64,000 bases of DNA from Marinomonas rhodophyticola (GCF_026113935.1 NZ_JAPEUL010000004.1:310001-374000), one strand, 5' to 3'. Positions 1 to 9,259 are shown, numbered from the stretch's first letter. Made by a program: numbers and translations. Notes: generated by a model from the sequence alone, not told the origin.

Positions 1-1206
1 GCCAACAAGGTACAAAGCCTGATTACCCGCTACGAAAAAGATCGTTTACCAAATATTGTTGTCACCGTAGACCTGCTTACCACAGGCATTGATGTGCCCA
101 GTATTTGTAACTTGGTGTTTTTACGCAAAGTGCGCAGCCGTATCTTGTACGAACAAATGAAAGGCCGTGCCACACGTTTGTGCCCCGACATAGGCAAAAC
201 CAACTTCCGTATTTTCGACGCTGTGGACTTATACCGCACGCTAGAATCCGTCGACACCATGCAAGCCGTGGTGGTGCGCCCAGAGGTCAGCCTGACCACC
301 TTGGTAGCGGAAATCAGTGACGACAAAGCCTACGAGCTGATTGAAAGCAATGATCAATCTTTTGCACAAAACAGCCACGAACAGTTGGTGTCCAAACTAC
401 AGCGCGTCATTACCCAAGCCAATTACCAAAAATTGCGCAGCCGAGACGTAGAGCAGCAGATACAAAAACTCGACGAACGCTTGAAGAACGTCACCCGTTG
501 CTCTTTTGCGGAACTGGGCAAAACCTTAAAAAGCCAAGGGGCGCGGGTCTCCGCTCAGTACTTTGCCGAGCTGCCTAACTTGGTTGAACAAATTGAAGAC
601 CTAAAACGCACCCTAAACAGCCTACGTGACCGCCCGATTTTTACCGACATTGCCGACAAGGTGATTGGCGTGGAAACCCTGTATGGTGATTACAACCAGC
701 CAGACGACTTTTTGGATGCCTTTGATCGCCTAGTGCGTGACAACATTAACCAACTGGCGGCCTTGGATGCCGTGGTCAATCGCCCCCGCGATTTAACCCG
801 CAAAGGGCTGGTGGAATTACAAGAATGGTTTGACGCCAAGCGCTTTGACGAATCCGCCTTGCAAACCGCATGGAAACAGAAAACCAACCAAGACATTGCC
901 GCCAAACTGGTGGGGCACATTCGCCGCGCCAGCATGAAGAACCCACAGCTTTTGCCTTTTGATGTGCGGGTCGATCACGCCCTAGAAAAGATCAAAGCCG
1001 AGCGCGACTGGAACGCCGTGCAAGTCAAATGGCTAGATCGTCTTGCTAGCTCCATTAAAGACAAAGTCGTGCTGGACGACGACGTGTACAAAATCGGCAA
1101 CTACCGACGAGACGGCGGCAAACGCCGCTTGCAAGACGCCCTAGACAACGAGCTGGACGAGATTCTGCAAAAATTTAACGAGTACATCTGGGACGAACTG
1201 GCCTAG
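1..1206 (+). CDS. hsdR: Type I restriction enzyme R subunit, C-terminal part
   Basis: This is the 3' end of the translocase/endonuclease subunit of a type I restriction-modification enzyme. The gene enters from beyond base 1, so about 401 residues are visible. The frame opens on SF2 helicase motifs V and VI (TTGIDVP, then QMKGRATRL). The mostly helical C-terminal domain of the EcoEI HsdR type follows, which in this family docks the subunit to the methylase core. The nuclease domain and motifs I-III lie outside the window. hsdM and hsdS follow on the same strand, giving the order R-M-S. In the holoenzyme it translocates and cuts unmodified DNA. The frame stays open to TAG at 1204. Family assignment is firm. 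Confidence 0.93.
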   Translation, partial: ANKVQSLITRYEKDRLPNIVVTVDLLTTGIDVPSICNLVFLRKVRSRILYEQMKGRATRLCPDIGKTNFRIFDAVDLYRTLESVDTMQAVVVRPEVSLTTLVAEISDDKAYELIESNDQSFAQNSHEQLVSKLQRVITQANYQKLRSRDVEQQIQKLDERLKNVTRCSFAELGKTLKSQGARVSAQYFAELPNLVEQIEDLKRTLNSLRDRPIFTDIADKVIGVETLYGDYNQPDDFLDAFDRLVRDNINQLAALDAVVNRPRDLTRKGLVELQEWFDAKRFDESALQTAWKQKTNQDIAAKLVGHIRRASMKNPQLLPFDVRVDHALEKIKAERDWNAVQVKWLDRLASSIKDKVVLDDDVYKIGNYRRDGGKRRLQDALDNELDEILQKFNEYIWDELA

Positions 1207-1239
1207 GTGAGTATCATACTCGCCCATTATCCTCTTAAT

Positions 1240-1268
1240 GCGCTTTAGCCCAACATCGGCTAAAGCGC
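1240..1268 (+). terminator. Hairpin between hsdR and hsdM
   Basis: A perfect 11-bp stem (GCGCTTTAGCC / GGCTAAAGCGC) with a 7-base loop lies in the 97-bp gap between hsdR and hsdM. Only a weak T-rich stretch follows, so it may be a partial terminator or an RNA-stabilising stem. Either role would let HsdR and HsdM/S levels differ. Confidence 0.6.
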
Positions 1269-1303
1269 TCTTATTTACTAGTGTTACAACATAGAGACGT
1301 TTT

Positions 1304-2950
1304 ATGAACAACAACGAGCTGGTCGCCAAACTCTGGAAGCTGTGCGACAACTTACGCGATGGTGGCGTGTCCTACCAAAACTACGTGAACGAACTGGCTT
1401 CCTTGCTGTTTTTAAAAATGTGCGAACAAACCGGGCAAGAAGAAGAGTTACTGCCCGAAGGCTACCGCTGGAAAGATTTAAAAAGCAAAATCGGCATTGA
1501 ACAGCACAGCTTTTACAAAACCTTATTAAACAAGCTGGATGGCGATCATCACGCCATCGTCCAAGCGATTTTCCTTAATGCCACAACGACTATTACCCAG
1601 CCCGCCCAATTGACCGAACTGATCGACAACATGGACAAGTTGGACTGGTACGACAACGATGGCAGCGGCAAAGGCCGTGATGACTTTGGTGATATGTACG
1701 AAGGCTTGCTACAGAAAAACGCCAACGAAACCAAATCTGGCGCAGGGCAATACTTCACGCCACGCCCCTTGATTAACGCCATTGTGAAGCTGATGAAGCC
1801 GCAACCGCGCGAGATCATCCAAGACCCTGCCGCAGGCACAGCAGGTTTCTTGATCGAAGCCGATAAATACATTAAAGATCAGACTAATAACTTAGAAGAC
1901 TTGCCCGACGACATCCAAAAGTTCCAAATGGAGCGCGCTTTTATTGGTCTTGAATTAGTCCCCGAAACCCGTCGTCTTGCCCTAATGAACTGCTTGTTGC
2001 ACGACATCGAAGGCGACAGCGAACACGGCGCTATTCACCTTGGCAACACCTTGGGTGCCGATGGGGAAGACATTCCCAAGGCTAACCTTGTATTGTCTAA
2101 CCCGCCGTTTGGCAGCGCGTCCAGCAGCAACATTACCCGTAAATTTGTTCACCAAACGGGCAATAAACAATTGTGTTTTATGCAGCATATTATCGGAACG
2201 CTGGAACCCGGTGGCCGCGCCGCTGTGGTGATCCCAGATAATGTTCTGTTTGAAGGCGGCAAGGGCACCGACATTCGCCGCGACCTAATGAACAAATGCA
2301 ACCTGCATACTATTCTGCGTTTGCCCACGGGCATTTTCTACGCCGCTGGGGTGAAAACCAACGTGCTGTTTTTCCAAAAAGGCACCCCAGACAACCCACA
2401 TCAAGACACCCACTGCACCCAAGAAACGTGGGTGTACGACATGCGCACCAACATGCAAACCTTTGGCAAACGCCGCATGCTCACCGAAGCCCACTTTGAT
2501 GCCTTTATTGCCGCCTACGGGGAAGACGCTAACGGCCAATCGCCACGGGAAGAGGGCGTTTTTACTGGGAAAAGCCAGCAACTCGGTGAAATCGAAGGGC
2601 TGAGTGAAGAGGAAGGCGTTGATAACGCCCGCTGGCGCAAATTCAGCCGTGACTACATTCGCGAGCAAAAAGGCGACAGCCTAGACATCACATGGCTTAA
2701 AGACCTCGAAGCCAGTAACTCGGAAAATCTCCCCGAGCCAGACGTATTGGCAGGCGAAGCCATGGCGGAACTCACCGAAGCCATGGGCGAACTTTACCAA
2801 CTGATGCAAGCCCTCGGTGCCGACGACGAAGCCGAAGCGCAAAAGCAGCTTTTAGAGCAAGCCTTTGGTTTGGAAGAAAAAGCCGTCGAACAGAGCAAAG
2901 AGCAAGGTAATAAGAAAGGCCAAGGCGAACTATTTGGAGGCCAAGCGTGA
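1304..2950 (+). CDS. hsdM: Type I restriction-modification methylase subunit
   Basis: This is the N6-adenine methyltransferase subunit (548 aa), which with HsdS modifies host DNA and forms the core of the restriction complex. The N-terminal helical HsdM domain covers about residues 1-140. The SAM-binding motif I (DPAAGTAGF) starts near residue 174 and the catalytic NPPF motif near residue 266, typical of gamma-type adenine methylases. The C-terminal 100 residues are acidic and Glu/Gln-rich, a likely coiled helical tail that contacts HsdS. Length is normal for the family. The TGA stop overlaps the GTG start of hsdS by 4 bases, so the two are translationally coupled. The gene is intact. Confidence 0.96.
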   Translation: MNNNELVAKLWKLCDNLRDGGVSYQNYVNELASLLFLKMCEQTGQEEELLPEGYRWKDLKSKIGIEQHSFYKTLLNKLDGDHHAIVQAIFLNATTTITQPAQLTELIDNMDKLDWYDNDGSGKGRDDFGDMYEGLLQKNANETKSGAGQYFTPRPLINAIVKLMKPQPREIIQDPAAGTAGFLIEADKYIKDQTNNLEDLPDDIQKFQMERAFIGLELVPETRRLALMNCLLHDIEGDSEHGAIHLGNTLGADGEDIPKANLVLSNPPFGSASSSNITRKFVHQTGNKQLCFMQHIIGTLEPGGRAAVVIPDNVLFEGGKGTDIRRDLMNKCNLHTILRLPTGIFYAAGVKTNVLFFQKGTPDNPHQDTHCTQETWVYDMRTNMQTFGKRRMLTEAHFDAFIAAYGEDANGQSPREEGVFTGKSQQLGEIEGLSEEEGVDNARWRKFSRDYIREQKGDSLDITWLKDLEASNSENLPEPDVLAGEAMAELTEAMGELYQLMQALGADDEAEAQKQLLEQAFGLEEKAVEQSKEQGNKKGQGELFGGQA

Positions 2951-4308
2951 GCGAATTGCCGAAAGGGTGGGTGTCCGTCAAGCTTGAAAGCGTTGTGGAT
3001 AAAATTGTAGGTGGTGGAACGCCTAGCAAGTCTCAACCGTCCTACTTTATGGGAGATATTCCTTGGATGACTGTTAAGGATATGAATAAATCGTTCTTAA
3101 CAGATACCGTTGATCATATAACTCAAGAAGCAGTCGAAAATAGCAGTACGAATATTATTCCAGCTGGGACACCTATTGTAGCGACAAGGATGAGTTTAGG
3201 AAAAATTATCAGAGCAAGTTTTGACTCAGCCATCAATCAAGACCTAAAAGCACTTTTTATCAATCAGGAAGTGAATCAATATTATTTTGAACATTGGTAT
3301 CGCTCTCAAGGAATGAAAATTGAATCTTTAGGAACGGGAACAACAGTAAAAGGCATTCGGTTAGAAGTTCTTAAAGACCTTGACTTTCCTCTTGCTCCCC
3401 TAGCCGAGCAAAAACGCATCGTCGAAAAACTGGATCAAGTTTTGGCGCAGGTGGACACCATCAAAGCCCGCCTCGACGGCATCCCCGCCATTCTCAAACG
3501 CTTCCGCCAATCTGTCCTCGCCGCCGCCGTAAGTGGGAAATTGACCGAGGAGTGGAGGGGAGGAGTTAAAGCAGGTTACAAAGATCTTAAAGTAGATGAT
3601 ATTGCTTGTAAGCAGAGATATTCATTAGGAATTGGGCCTTTTGGAAGTAATCTTAAAGTTGATGATTATGAATCACAGGGCCACCCTTTAGTTTTTGTAA
3701 GAGAAATTCGTTCTAAAGTATTTGATTCAGATAAAACTAAATTTGTTTCTGATTCCAAGTTTGAAGAACTTAAAGCTCACAGAGTAAAGCCAGGAGATAT
3801 CCTAATTACAAAAATGGGAGATCCACCAGGTGATATTGCGATATATCCAAATGATAGACCGGAAGCTGTTATCACTGCAGACTGTATAAAATTAACTGTC
3901 AATCCAGTTACTGCACTTACCAAATACGTTGCTTACGCAATGCAATCTAGTTTATTTCAAAAAGCAATTTCGGCTATTTCTGCTGGTGTAGCTCAACAAA
4001 AAGTTAATTTGAAGAAGTTTCGGGTTCTATATCTTCCAGTACCATCCTTAGAAGAACAAACCGAAATCATCCGCCTTGTGGATCAATACTTTGCCTTTGC
4101 CGACACCATCGAAAAACAAGTGCAAAAAGCCCAACAGCGGGTCGATAAACTGACCCAATCGATCCTCGCCAAGGCGTTTCGTGGTGAACTGGTGCCGCAA
4201 GATCCGACCGACGAACCCGCCGACGAATTGCTCAAACGCATCGCCGCCGCCCGCGCCGAAAGTGAAGCCCTTGCCAAGGCCGCGAAGAAAGTTGGGCAGA
4301 AAAAGTAA
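2947..4308 (+). CDS. hsdS: Type I restriction-modification specificity subunit
   Basis: This is the DNA-recognition subunit (453 aa), which sets the bipartite target sequence. It has the usual two-repeat build: target-recognition domain 1 (about residues 1-150), a conserved helical spacer (about 155-205, with LAEQKRIVEKLDQVLAQVD), domain 2 (about 210-360) and a second conserved helix (about 365-430, EEQTEIIRLVDQYFAFAD). The two recognition domains are clearly AT-richer than the conserved helices and than hsdM, which suggests that they were exchanged by recombination. The start is a GTG inside the end of hsdM; the protein begins MSELPKGW, as is common in this family. The frame is intact. The target sequence cannot be read from the protein. 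Confidence 0.95.
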   Translation: MSELPKGWVSVKLESVVDKIVGGGTPSKSQPSYFMGDIPWMTVKDMNKSFLTDTVDHITQEAVENSSTNIIPAGTPIVATRMSLGKIIRASFDSAINQDLKALFINQEVNQYYFEHWYRSQGMKIESLGTGTTVKGIRLEVLKDLDFPLAPLAEQKRIVEKLDQVLAQVDTIKARLDGIPAILKRFRQSVLAAAVSGKLTEEWRGGVKAGYKDLKVDDIACKQRYSLGIGPFGSNLKVDDYESQGHPLVFVREIRSKVFDSDKTKFVSDSKFEELKAHRVKPGDILITKMGDPPGDIAIYPNDRPEAVITADCIKLTVNPVTALTKYVAYAMQSSLFQKAISAISAGVAQQKVNLKKFRVLYLPVPSLEEQTEIIRLVDQYFAFADTIEKQVQKAQQRVDKLTQSILAKAFRGELVPQDPTDEPADELLKRIAAARAESEALAKAAKKVGQKK

Positions 4309-4316
4309 CCTAATCT

Positions 4317-7300
4317 ATGCCAAATAAAGACATAAACTCTGAGAATACAAGTAAGGATACGTGGGTGCAGACCAAGCAATGGTTATCTTATTGGCGTAAC
4401 TCGTTAGCGGATGCTGAGAGCGGCAAAGGGGCTCTCAGTAAAAGTGATATTGAAGGATTAGCTAAGGTTGATCTAAGTGTTTTTAAAGAAGGTTGTTTAG
4501 TAGCTGACTCTGATTTGCTCGCCACATTGTTTCATAATGAAGCGGAAGATACTCAGCTTGTGCAAGTCGTGTTTCGACCCATGGTTCATAAGGTTCGCTT
4601 AGAGCATGGTAAGAAAAAATCGTCATTATACCCTGACTATGTAGCGCCGTTAATTTGTCGGCTGTGGGTTAGCCGAACTGGGCATTTTGTACCTGCTGCG
4701 TATCCTGTCATCCCTAGAGATATCTTAAGCCCATTACCTGAAGACAGCTTTACTCTTCTTTCGGTCGAGAAACAGGATGAATTTTTAACCAAGCATGAGC
4801 CTAAATATTGGCCTTATGATGAAGCGGTTAATTTATTAGAAGACGAGGGTGCGACATTCTGGCAAAGCTATTGTGATGTGGCGCGCGAATTGCTGAAGCT
4901 TTGCGATCGAGAGCTGTTACAAGATAACTTTATGAGGCTGGAGAATGCTTATCTTGTTAAATCTCAGGCGCAAATGGGGGCATCGCGTCACATAATCGAA
5001 CTTTATGATTGGTTATCGAAAGAGAAATCGTCCCTGCCATTATTAACTCAGTATGCGGCTACGGATCGCCCACCTCTTATACCCTGTATGACAAGCCAAC
5101 AAAGCTTTCAGCATCGATTGGGACATGGAAGCTCTCAATATCCTCTTGCGTTGGCTCAGCGAGATGCACTCGGGCAGGTATTAGCAATGAAAGAGGGTGA
5201 AATCTTGGCGGTAAATGGGCCACCGGGAACAGGTAAAACGACCTTCGTTTTATCTTTAGTGGCATCCAGTTGGGTGCAAGCTGCCATAGATCAGTCAGAA
5301 CCTCCGCTAATTGTCGCAGCATCCACTAATAACCAAGCTGTTACTAATATTTTAGAAGCCTTCGAAAAGGGTTTTGAAATGACAAAAGGCCCTTTTGGTG
5401 GGCGCTGGCTATCAACAATGAAGAGCTATGGTGGGTATTTTCCTGCTCGAAGTAAGGAAGCAAAGGAAGCCCAGCATTATCAAACAGTCAGCTTTTATAA
5501 AGAAATAGAACGCCCAGACGTTGTAAGTCAGGCAGAAGAGGACTTTTTAGAAAATGCCCGTGCGGCGTTTGATGATGACTCTTTACTAAGCGTTAACAAG
5601 GTGAAAAAGCGCCTTCATGCTGGTTTGTTAGCTGCCTATCAATCTTTGGAAGAGGTATTAGCCGTATGGCAAACGAAGTTTGATAGCGAAGTGGCATGGC
5701 GAGCAATAGATCTTGATCCAGAAGCGTTTATCGTTAAAAAACAAACCGAGTTAGATGGTTTATTAACGCTGAAGTCTGTCATTAAACAGGACTTGAATAA
5801 ATGGCGTCATTTTTGTGCTGATGAGTCTTGGATGTTGTCCTTGTTGAGTTTCCTTCCTTTGGTTGCACGTAAACGCCGATTAAGAAGAGAGCTTTTTATT
5901 GAGGCTAACATTAGTGAGGGCGGTCAGCGCCGAATTAAAGACGCTGATGGTTCATCTGAACAAACAGTCGAACGAGTTTTAAAACAATATTTAGATGATC
6001 AAACTCAGATATGCGACGCGTATCAAGCGGATATTCAAGGATTACAAACGATAAAAGCGAATTTTGAAAAAGCGAAAGAATCGTTTGCAGCACTTTGGTC
6101 TCGGTTAGACATGACACAGCCTGTCCCTGATTCTTTTGATGAATTAGATTGTGTTTTGGATGTTTCGTTACGGTTTACTCTTTTTCAATTGGCAACTCAT
6201 TACTGGGAAGCCCGTTGGTTAGAAGATTGTGCCGAGCAACATAAAGTATTGAAGCAGCAGGCGAATACAGGAAAAGAAAAAACTGGAAGAAAAGCCGTGC
6301 GTCAGCGTTGGCAACGTCGAATGAAGTTAACCCCCTGTGTTGTGTCGACGCTTTATGCTTTGCCCAGCCATATGACACATCAGGTTTTTGAAGGTGACGC
6401 TCAGTACCGTAAAGAATACTTAACGCAAGAAATTGATCTGTTAATTATTGATGAAGCGGGACAAGTAGCACCAGAAGTCGCTGGAGCTTCAATCAGTTTG
6501 GCTAAGCGTGCGGTGATGATTGGCGATGTTTCTCAAATTAAGCCAGTTGTTGGGGTGACGCCTTCCGTTAATTTGGGCAATTTGTTTGCTAATAATTTAA
6601 TGGCTTCACAAGAAGAGTATGAGCTTTTAAAAGCATCTGGTCGATCTGTGGTTGGTGGAAGTGCTATGCACGTGGCACAAGCGTCTAGTCAATACCATTA
6701 TCTATCCCAAGCTGAACTCGGTATGTATTTACGTGAACATCGTCGTTGTTTAGAGCCTATTATCTCGTTCTGCAATGACCTTTGCTATGAAGGATTATTA
6801 CAGCCATTAAGAAATACAGCTGCAGTAGATTCTCAGATCCCTCCTTTTGCTTACGTCCATGTCGATGGTCGTTCAGAGCGGTTGTCGTCTGGTAGTCGAG
6901 TAAATGAGTTGGAGGCAATCACTATTGCCGAGTGGCTTCGAAGTGAGAAGGATCGTCTTGAAAGCGCTCATGGCCTGCCATTGGCGAAAATTGTCGGTAT
7001 CGCTTCGCCTTTCAAAGCACAATCTGAGCTTATTAAAGAAAAATGCCAAGAGCTTGGTATTGAAGTGGGAAGTAACGCTGAAGCCGTGACAGTCGGAACT
7101 GTTCACGCATTGCAGGGGGCGGAACGCCCGGTTGTTATATTCTCTATGGTTTATTCTAGACATGCGGATGGAACATTCATTGATCAGGATCCTTCAATTT
7201 TGAATGTGGCTGTTTCTAGAGCAAAAGACAGTTTTGTTGTATTTGGCGATATGGAAGTCATCACTCATGCCGCTACGGGAACACCGAGAGCATTACTGGC

Positions 7301-7871
7301 AAGATATTTGTTGCAGGATGAAGACAGTCAACTGGTTTTTCGCGTCAATAAGGCGCGGCCAGATTTACTTAAATTTTGTAAGGAACCAAAATTAATTAGT
7401 AATTCTGAAGACCACGACCAATGGTTAAAAGAAGTCTTACAGCATGCTCAAAAAAGAGTCGCTATTGTATCGCCTTGGTTATCTTTGGATAAATTAAGAG
7501 AAGCGGGCTTTATTGACGCATTTAAGGATGCCATAACACGTGGAGTGGAGGTTATCGTTTATACAGATCGCTATTTTAATACCCAATCTAATAATCGTTC
7601 TGATACTGCAAAAAGTAATCTATTTGAGGAAAACTGTTCTGAATTGATGGGTTATGGTGTTGTTGTCAAGGTGGTGGAGAAAGTGCATAGCAAACTCGTT
7701 ATGGGGGATGATGTTTATCTATGTGTTGGATCTTATAACTGGGCAAGTGCTGTTAGAGAAGGGAAGTATAAAAATATGGAGACTTCTTTGGCTTATACTG
7801 GCTCATTGCATGAAGAAATAAGCACACAACTTAGTGTATTAAATAGTCATGTTTATAAAGAAGAAATTTAA
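4317..7871 (+). CDS. SF1 helicase-PLD nuclease fusion, Mokosh type II-like
   Basis: This 1184-aa protein fuses an SF1 (COG1112, DNA2/Upf1-like) helicase to a phospholipase D-type nuclease. Walker A is GPPGTGKTT at residues 301-309. A long, charged, partly coiled insert follows (about 390-690). Walker B is LIIDEAGQ with D712 and E713. Late motifs are VGTVHALQGAERP and LNVAVSRAK. The last 150 residues carry one HKD half-site: H1124-S-K1126 and GSYNW at 1138-1142. Established knowledge: type II Mokosh anti-phage systems consist of one protein with this pairing. The gene starts 8 bp after hsdS and is probably co-transcribed, although no strong ribosome-binding site is visible. It is AT-richer than hsdM. 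The domain call is strong; the Mokosh label is an inference. It could also be an unclassified helicase-nuclease of defence islands. Confidence 0.8.
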   Translation: MPNKDINSENTSKDTWVQTKQWLSYWRNSLADAESGKGALSKSDIEGLAKVDLSVFKEGCLVADSDLLATLFHNEAEDTQLVQVVFRPMVHKVRLEHGKKKSSLYPDYVAPLICRLWVSRTGHFVPAAYPVIPRDILSPLPEDSFTLLSVEKQDEFLTKHEPKYWPYDEAVNLLEDEGATFWQSYCDVARELLKLCDRELLQDNFMRLENAYLVKSQAQMGASRHIIELYDWLSKEKSSLPLLTQYAATDRPPLIPCMTSQQSFQHRLGHGSSQYPLALAQRDALGQVLAMKEGEILAVNGPPGTGKTTFVLSLVASSWVQAAIDQSEPPLIVAASTNNQAVTNILEAFEKGFEMTKGPFGGRWLSTMKSYGGYFPARSKEAKEAQHYQTVSFYKEIERPDVVSQAEEDFLENARAAFDDDSLLSVNKVKKRLHAGLLAAYQSLEEVLAVWQTKFDSEVAWRAIDLDPEAFIVKKQTELDGLLTLKSVIKQDLNKWRHFCADESWMLSLLSFLPLVARKRRLRRELFIEANISEGGQRRIKDADGSSEQTVERVLKQYLDDQTQICDAYQADIQGLQTIKANFEKAKESFAALWSRLDMTQPVPDSFDELDCVLDVSLRFTLFQLATHYWEARWLEDCAEQHKVLKQQANTGKEKTGRKAVRQRWQRRMKLTPCVVSTLYALPSHMTHQVFEGDAQYRKEYLTQEIDLLIIDEAGQVAPEVAGASISLAKRAVMIGDVSQIKPVVGVTPSVNLGNLFANNLMASQEEYELLKASGRSVVGGSAMHVAQASSQYHYLSQAELGMYLREHRRCLEPIISFCNDLCYEGLLQPLRNTAAVDSQIPPFAYVHVDGRSERLSSGSRVNELEAITIAEWLRSEKDRLESAHGLPLAKIVGIASPFKAQSELIKEKCQELGIEVGSNAEAVTVGTVHALQGAERPVVIFSMVYSRHADGTFIDQDPSILNVAVSRAKDSFVVFGDMEVITHAATGTPRALLARYLLQDEDSQLVFRVNKARPDLLKFCKEPKLISNSEDHDQWLKEVLQHAQKRVAIVSPWLSLDKLREAGFIDAFKDAITRGVEVIVYTDRYFNTQSNNRSDTAKSNLFEENCSELMGYGVVVKVVEKVHSKLVMGDDVYLCVGSYNWASAVREGKYKNMETSLAYTGSLHEEISTQLSVLNSHVYKEEI

Positions 7872-7945
7872 GGGATGATATTCATGTAAATGATTTGAAT
7901 CTTACCGTGTACATAAAAGCGAGTGAGTAATATTTCTATCTTAAT

Positions 7946-8066
7946 CTATTGCGCTTTTTCGTAGACAGTCACCCCAGATTCTCGAATCTGTTTCAACAGG
8001 GCTTGGTTGGTGAGGTTGTTTTCATCAACTAAGTCGATCAGGTATGGGCTGTTTAAATCGCCTAGT
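7946..8066 (-). pseudogene. Remnant of an MNT-type nucleotidyltransferase gene
   Basis: Read on the minus strand, this stretch encodes the C-terminal third of a minimal nucleotidyltransferase (DLNSPYLIDLVDENNL, then a TAG stop at 7946-7948). It matches the end of the intact gene at 14374-14679: 81 of 89 bases are identical between 7977-8065 and 14399-14487. The GSRA/DxD catalytic half is missing, and the frame is soon closed upstream by a stop. It lies in the 310-bp gap between the helicase gene and the LysR gene and is best read as a decayed copy. Confidence 0.75.
7977..8065. repeat. 89-bp direct repeat, copy 1
   Basis: This is the left copy of an 89-base direct repeat whose other copy is at 14399-14487. 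By eye 81 of 89 positions agree, with no gaps. The two copies bracket the LysR-dehydrogenase-tctCBA-yciI module. Confidence 0.85.
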
Positions 8067-8181
8067 CTAATAATGACAGAGTATGCTGTTCCAACCGGCT
8101 AATATCCTAATCCTGATGATATTGCTGAACACATTTCTTTCCCTGTTCGTTATCCAAAAGAATTAAGCATTTGCACGCTTA
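8067..8181. other. Non-coding stretch with an unrecognised coding remnant
   Basis: This is the rest of the gap between the helicase and LysR genes. On the plus strand, 8101-8160 reads as a plausible peptide (NPDDIAEHISFPVRYPK) with no start, and an in-frame stop lies just upstream. I do not recognise the family. It may be the tail of a gene lost when the neighbouring nucleotidyltransferase gene decayed. No promoter or hairpin stands out. Confidence 0.35.
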
Positions 8182-9102
8182 TCAGAGCATCAGCCGTTCG
8201 CGGGTTTCGGCTTCAATGTCTGATAGGGCTTCTTTCATACAGGTTGAGGCGAGTTTGATTATGGCGTTGTCGGATTCTTCTGAGTGCATGAGTGCGATGC
8301 CGCTGGGGCGGCTTGGGTTTTTGAGGGGAACGATTTGTACGTTTTTGGTGCTCAGCAATACGGTTGACGCGGGTACAATGGCCACTCCAAGCCCAGAACT
8401 GACGAGGTCTAATACGCCGTATATGGTACTGGCTTCGCATTGAGTCTTTGGGAAAAAGCCTGCATCGATACACAATCCAATGATTTGGTCGTAGTAGGCA
8501 TGCGCAATGAAACGGGTGAAGAAAACAAATGGCTCATGTTCTGCTTGGTTCAGTGTTAACGATTTTTGCTTAGCTAGAGGATGATGTAGAGGCAACGCTA
8601 GGCAAAAAGGGTCATTAAGCTCAGCGACGATGTTGGTATTATTTCGTGTGACTGTGGAAGGTCGTGCAATGCCGACATCAATTTTGTGTTCTTCAATGGC
8701 GGTAATTTGCTCTGCCGTGACCATTTCTTTGACTTTGATTTCGATATTAGGCCGCAGACTGCGAAGTTTGCTGATCAATTTGGGCAATACGGTGTGACTG
8801 GCAGAAGGGACGAAGCCAATGCTGAGGAGGCCACCGTGTTCGTTGTCTTCATGTTTCGCGAGATCTTTGGCTCGCTCAATGTGGTTCAGGATGGCTTTTG
8901 ATTCTTCTAAGAAGCGAATGCCAGCTTGGGTGAGTCGCACGCCCCTGGGTAATCGCGTTAATAAGGGGACGCCCACTTCTTCCTCTAACTGTTTAATTTG
9001 CATAGATAAAGGCGGTTGAGAAATGAATAGCTTTTCCGCTGCGGCAGAGAAGCTACCGCTTTCTGCGACGGTAATAAAATAACGTAAATGTCTTAATTCC
9101 AT
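8182..9102 (-). CDS. LysR-family transcriptional regulator
   Basis: A full-length LysR regulator (306 aa). The N-terminal winged helix-turn-helix spans about residues 1-60 (MELRHLRYFITVAESGSFSAA, then SQPPLSMQIKQLE). The effector-binding domain runs from about residue 90 to 300. It is divergent from the dehydrogenase/tctCBA operon, the usual arrangement for a LysR activator and its target. The 157-bp shared gap holds a perfect 9+9 palindrome. The effector is probably the transported carboxylate or a breakdown product; this is inferred from position only. The sequence is more like CatR/BenR-type regulators of aromatic or organic-acid genes than the amino-acid regulators. Confidence 0.92.
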   Translation of the reverse strand: MELRHLRYFITVAESGSFSAAAEKLFISQPPLSMQIKQLEEEVGVPLLTRLPRGVRLTQAGIRFLEESKAILNHIERAKDLAKHEDNEHGGLLSIGFVPSASHTVLPKLISKLRSLRPNIEIKVKEMVTAEQITAIEEHKIDVGIARPSTVTRNNTNIVAELNDPFCLALPLHHPLAKQKSLTLNQAEHEPFVFFTRFIAHAYYDQIIGLCIDAGFFPKTQCEASTIYGVLDLVSSGLGVAIVPASTVLLSTKNVQIVPLKNPSRPSGIALMHSEESDNAIIKLASTCMKEALSDIEAETRERLML

Positions 9103-9139
9103 GTTTTACCTATATCTTTAATATATAGAAAGCATACTA

Positions 9140-9164
9140 AATTGATATTTGTTATATATCAATT
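9140..9164. promoter_or_regulatory. Candidate LysR operator
   Basis: A perfect inverted repeat AATTGATAT-N7-ATATCAATT lies in the divergent gap, 38 bp upstream of the LysR start. It contains the T-N11-A spacing expected of a LysR box. It is the strongest dyad in the gap and a probable autoregulatory and activation site. Confidence 0.55.
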
Positions 9165-9259
9165 GAATGTCAGATACTGCTTCCCACAATAATGAATTTT
9201 TCCATGCCTCCTTTTGTAAGGTGTGCCATGGAGCTTTGTGATGATTGGGGATAGATCTG

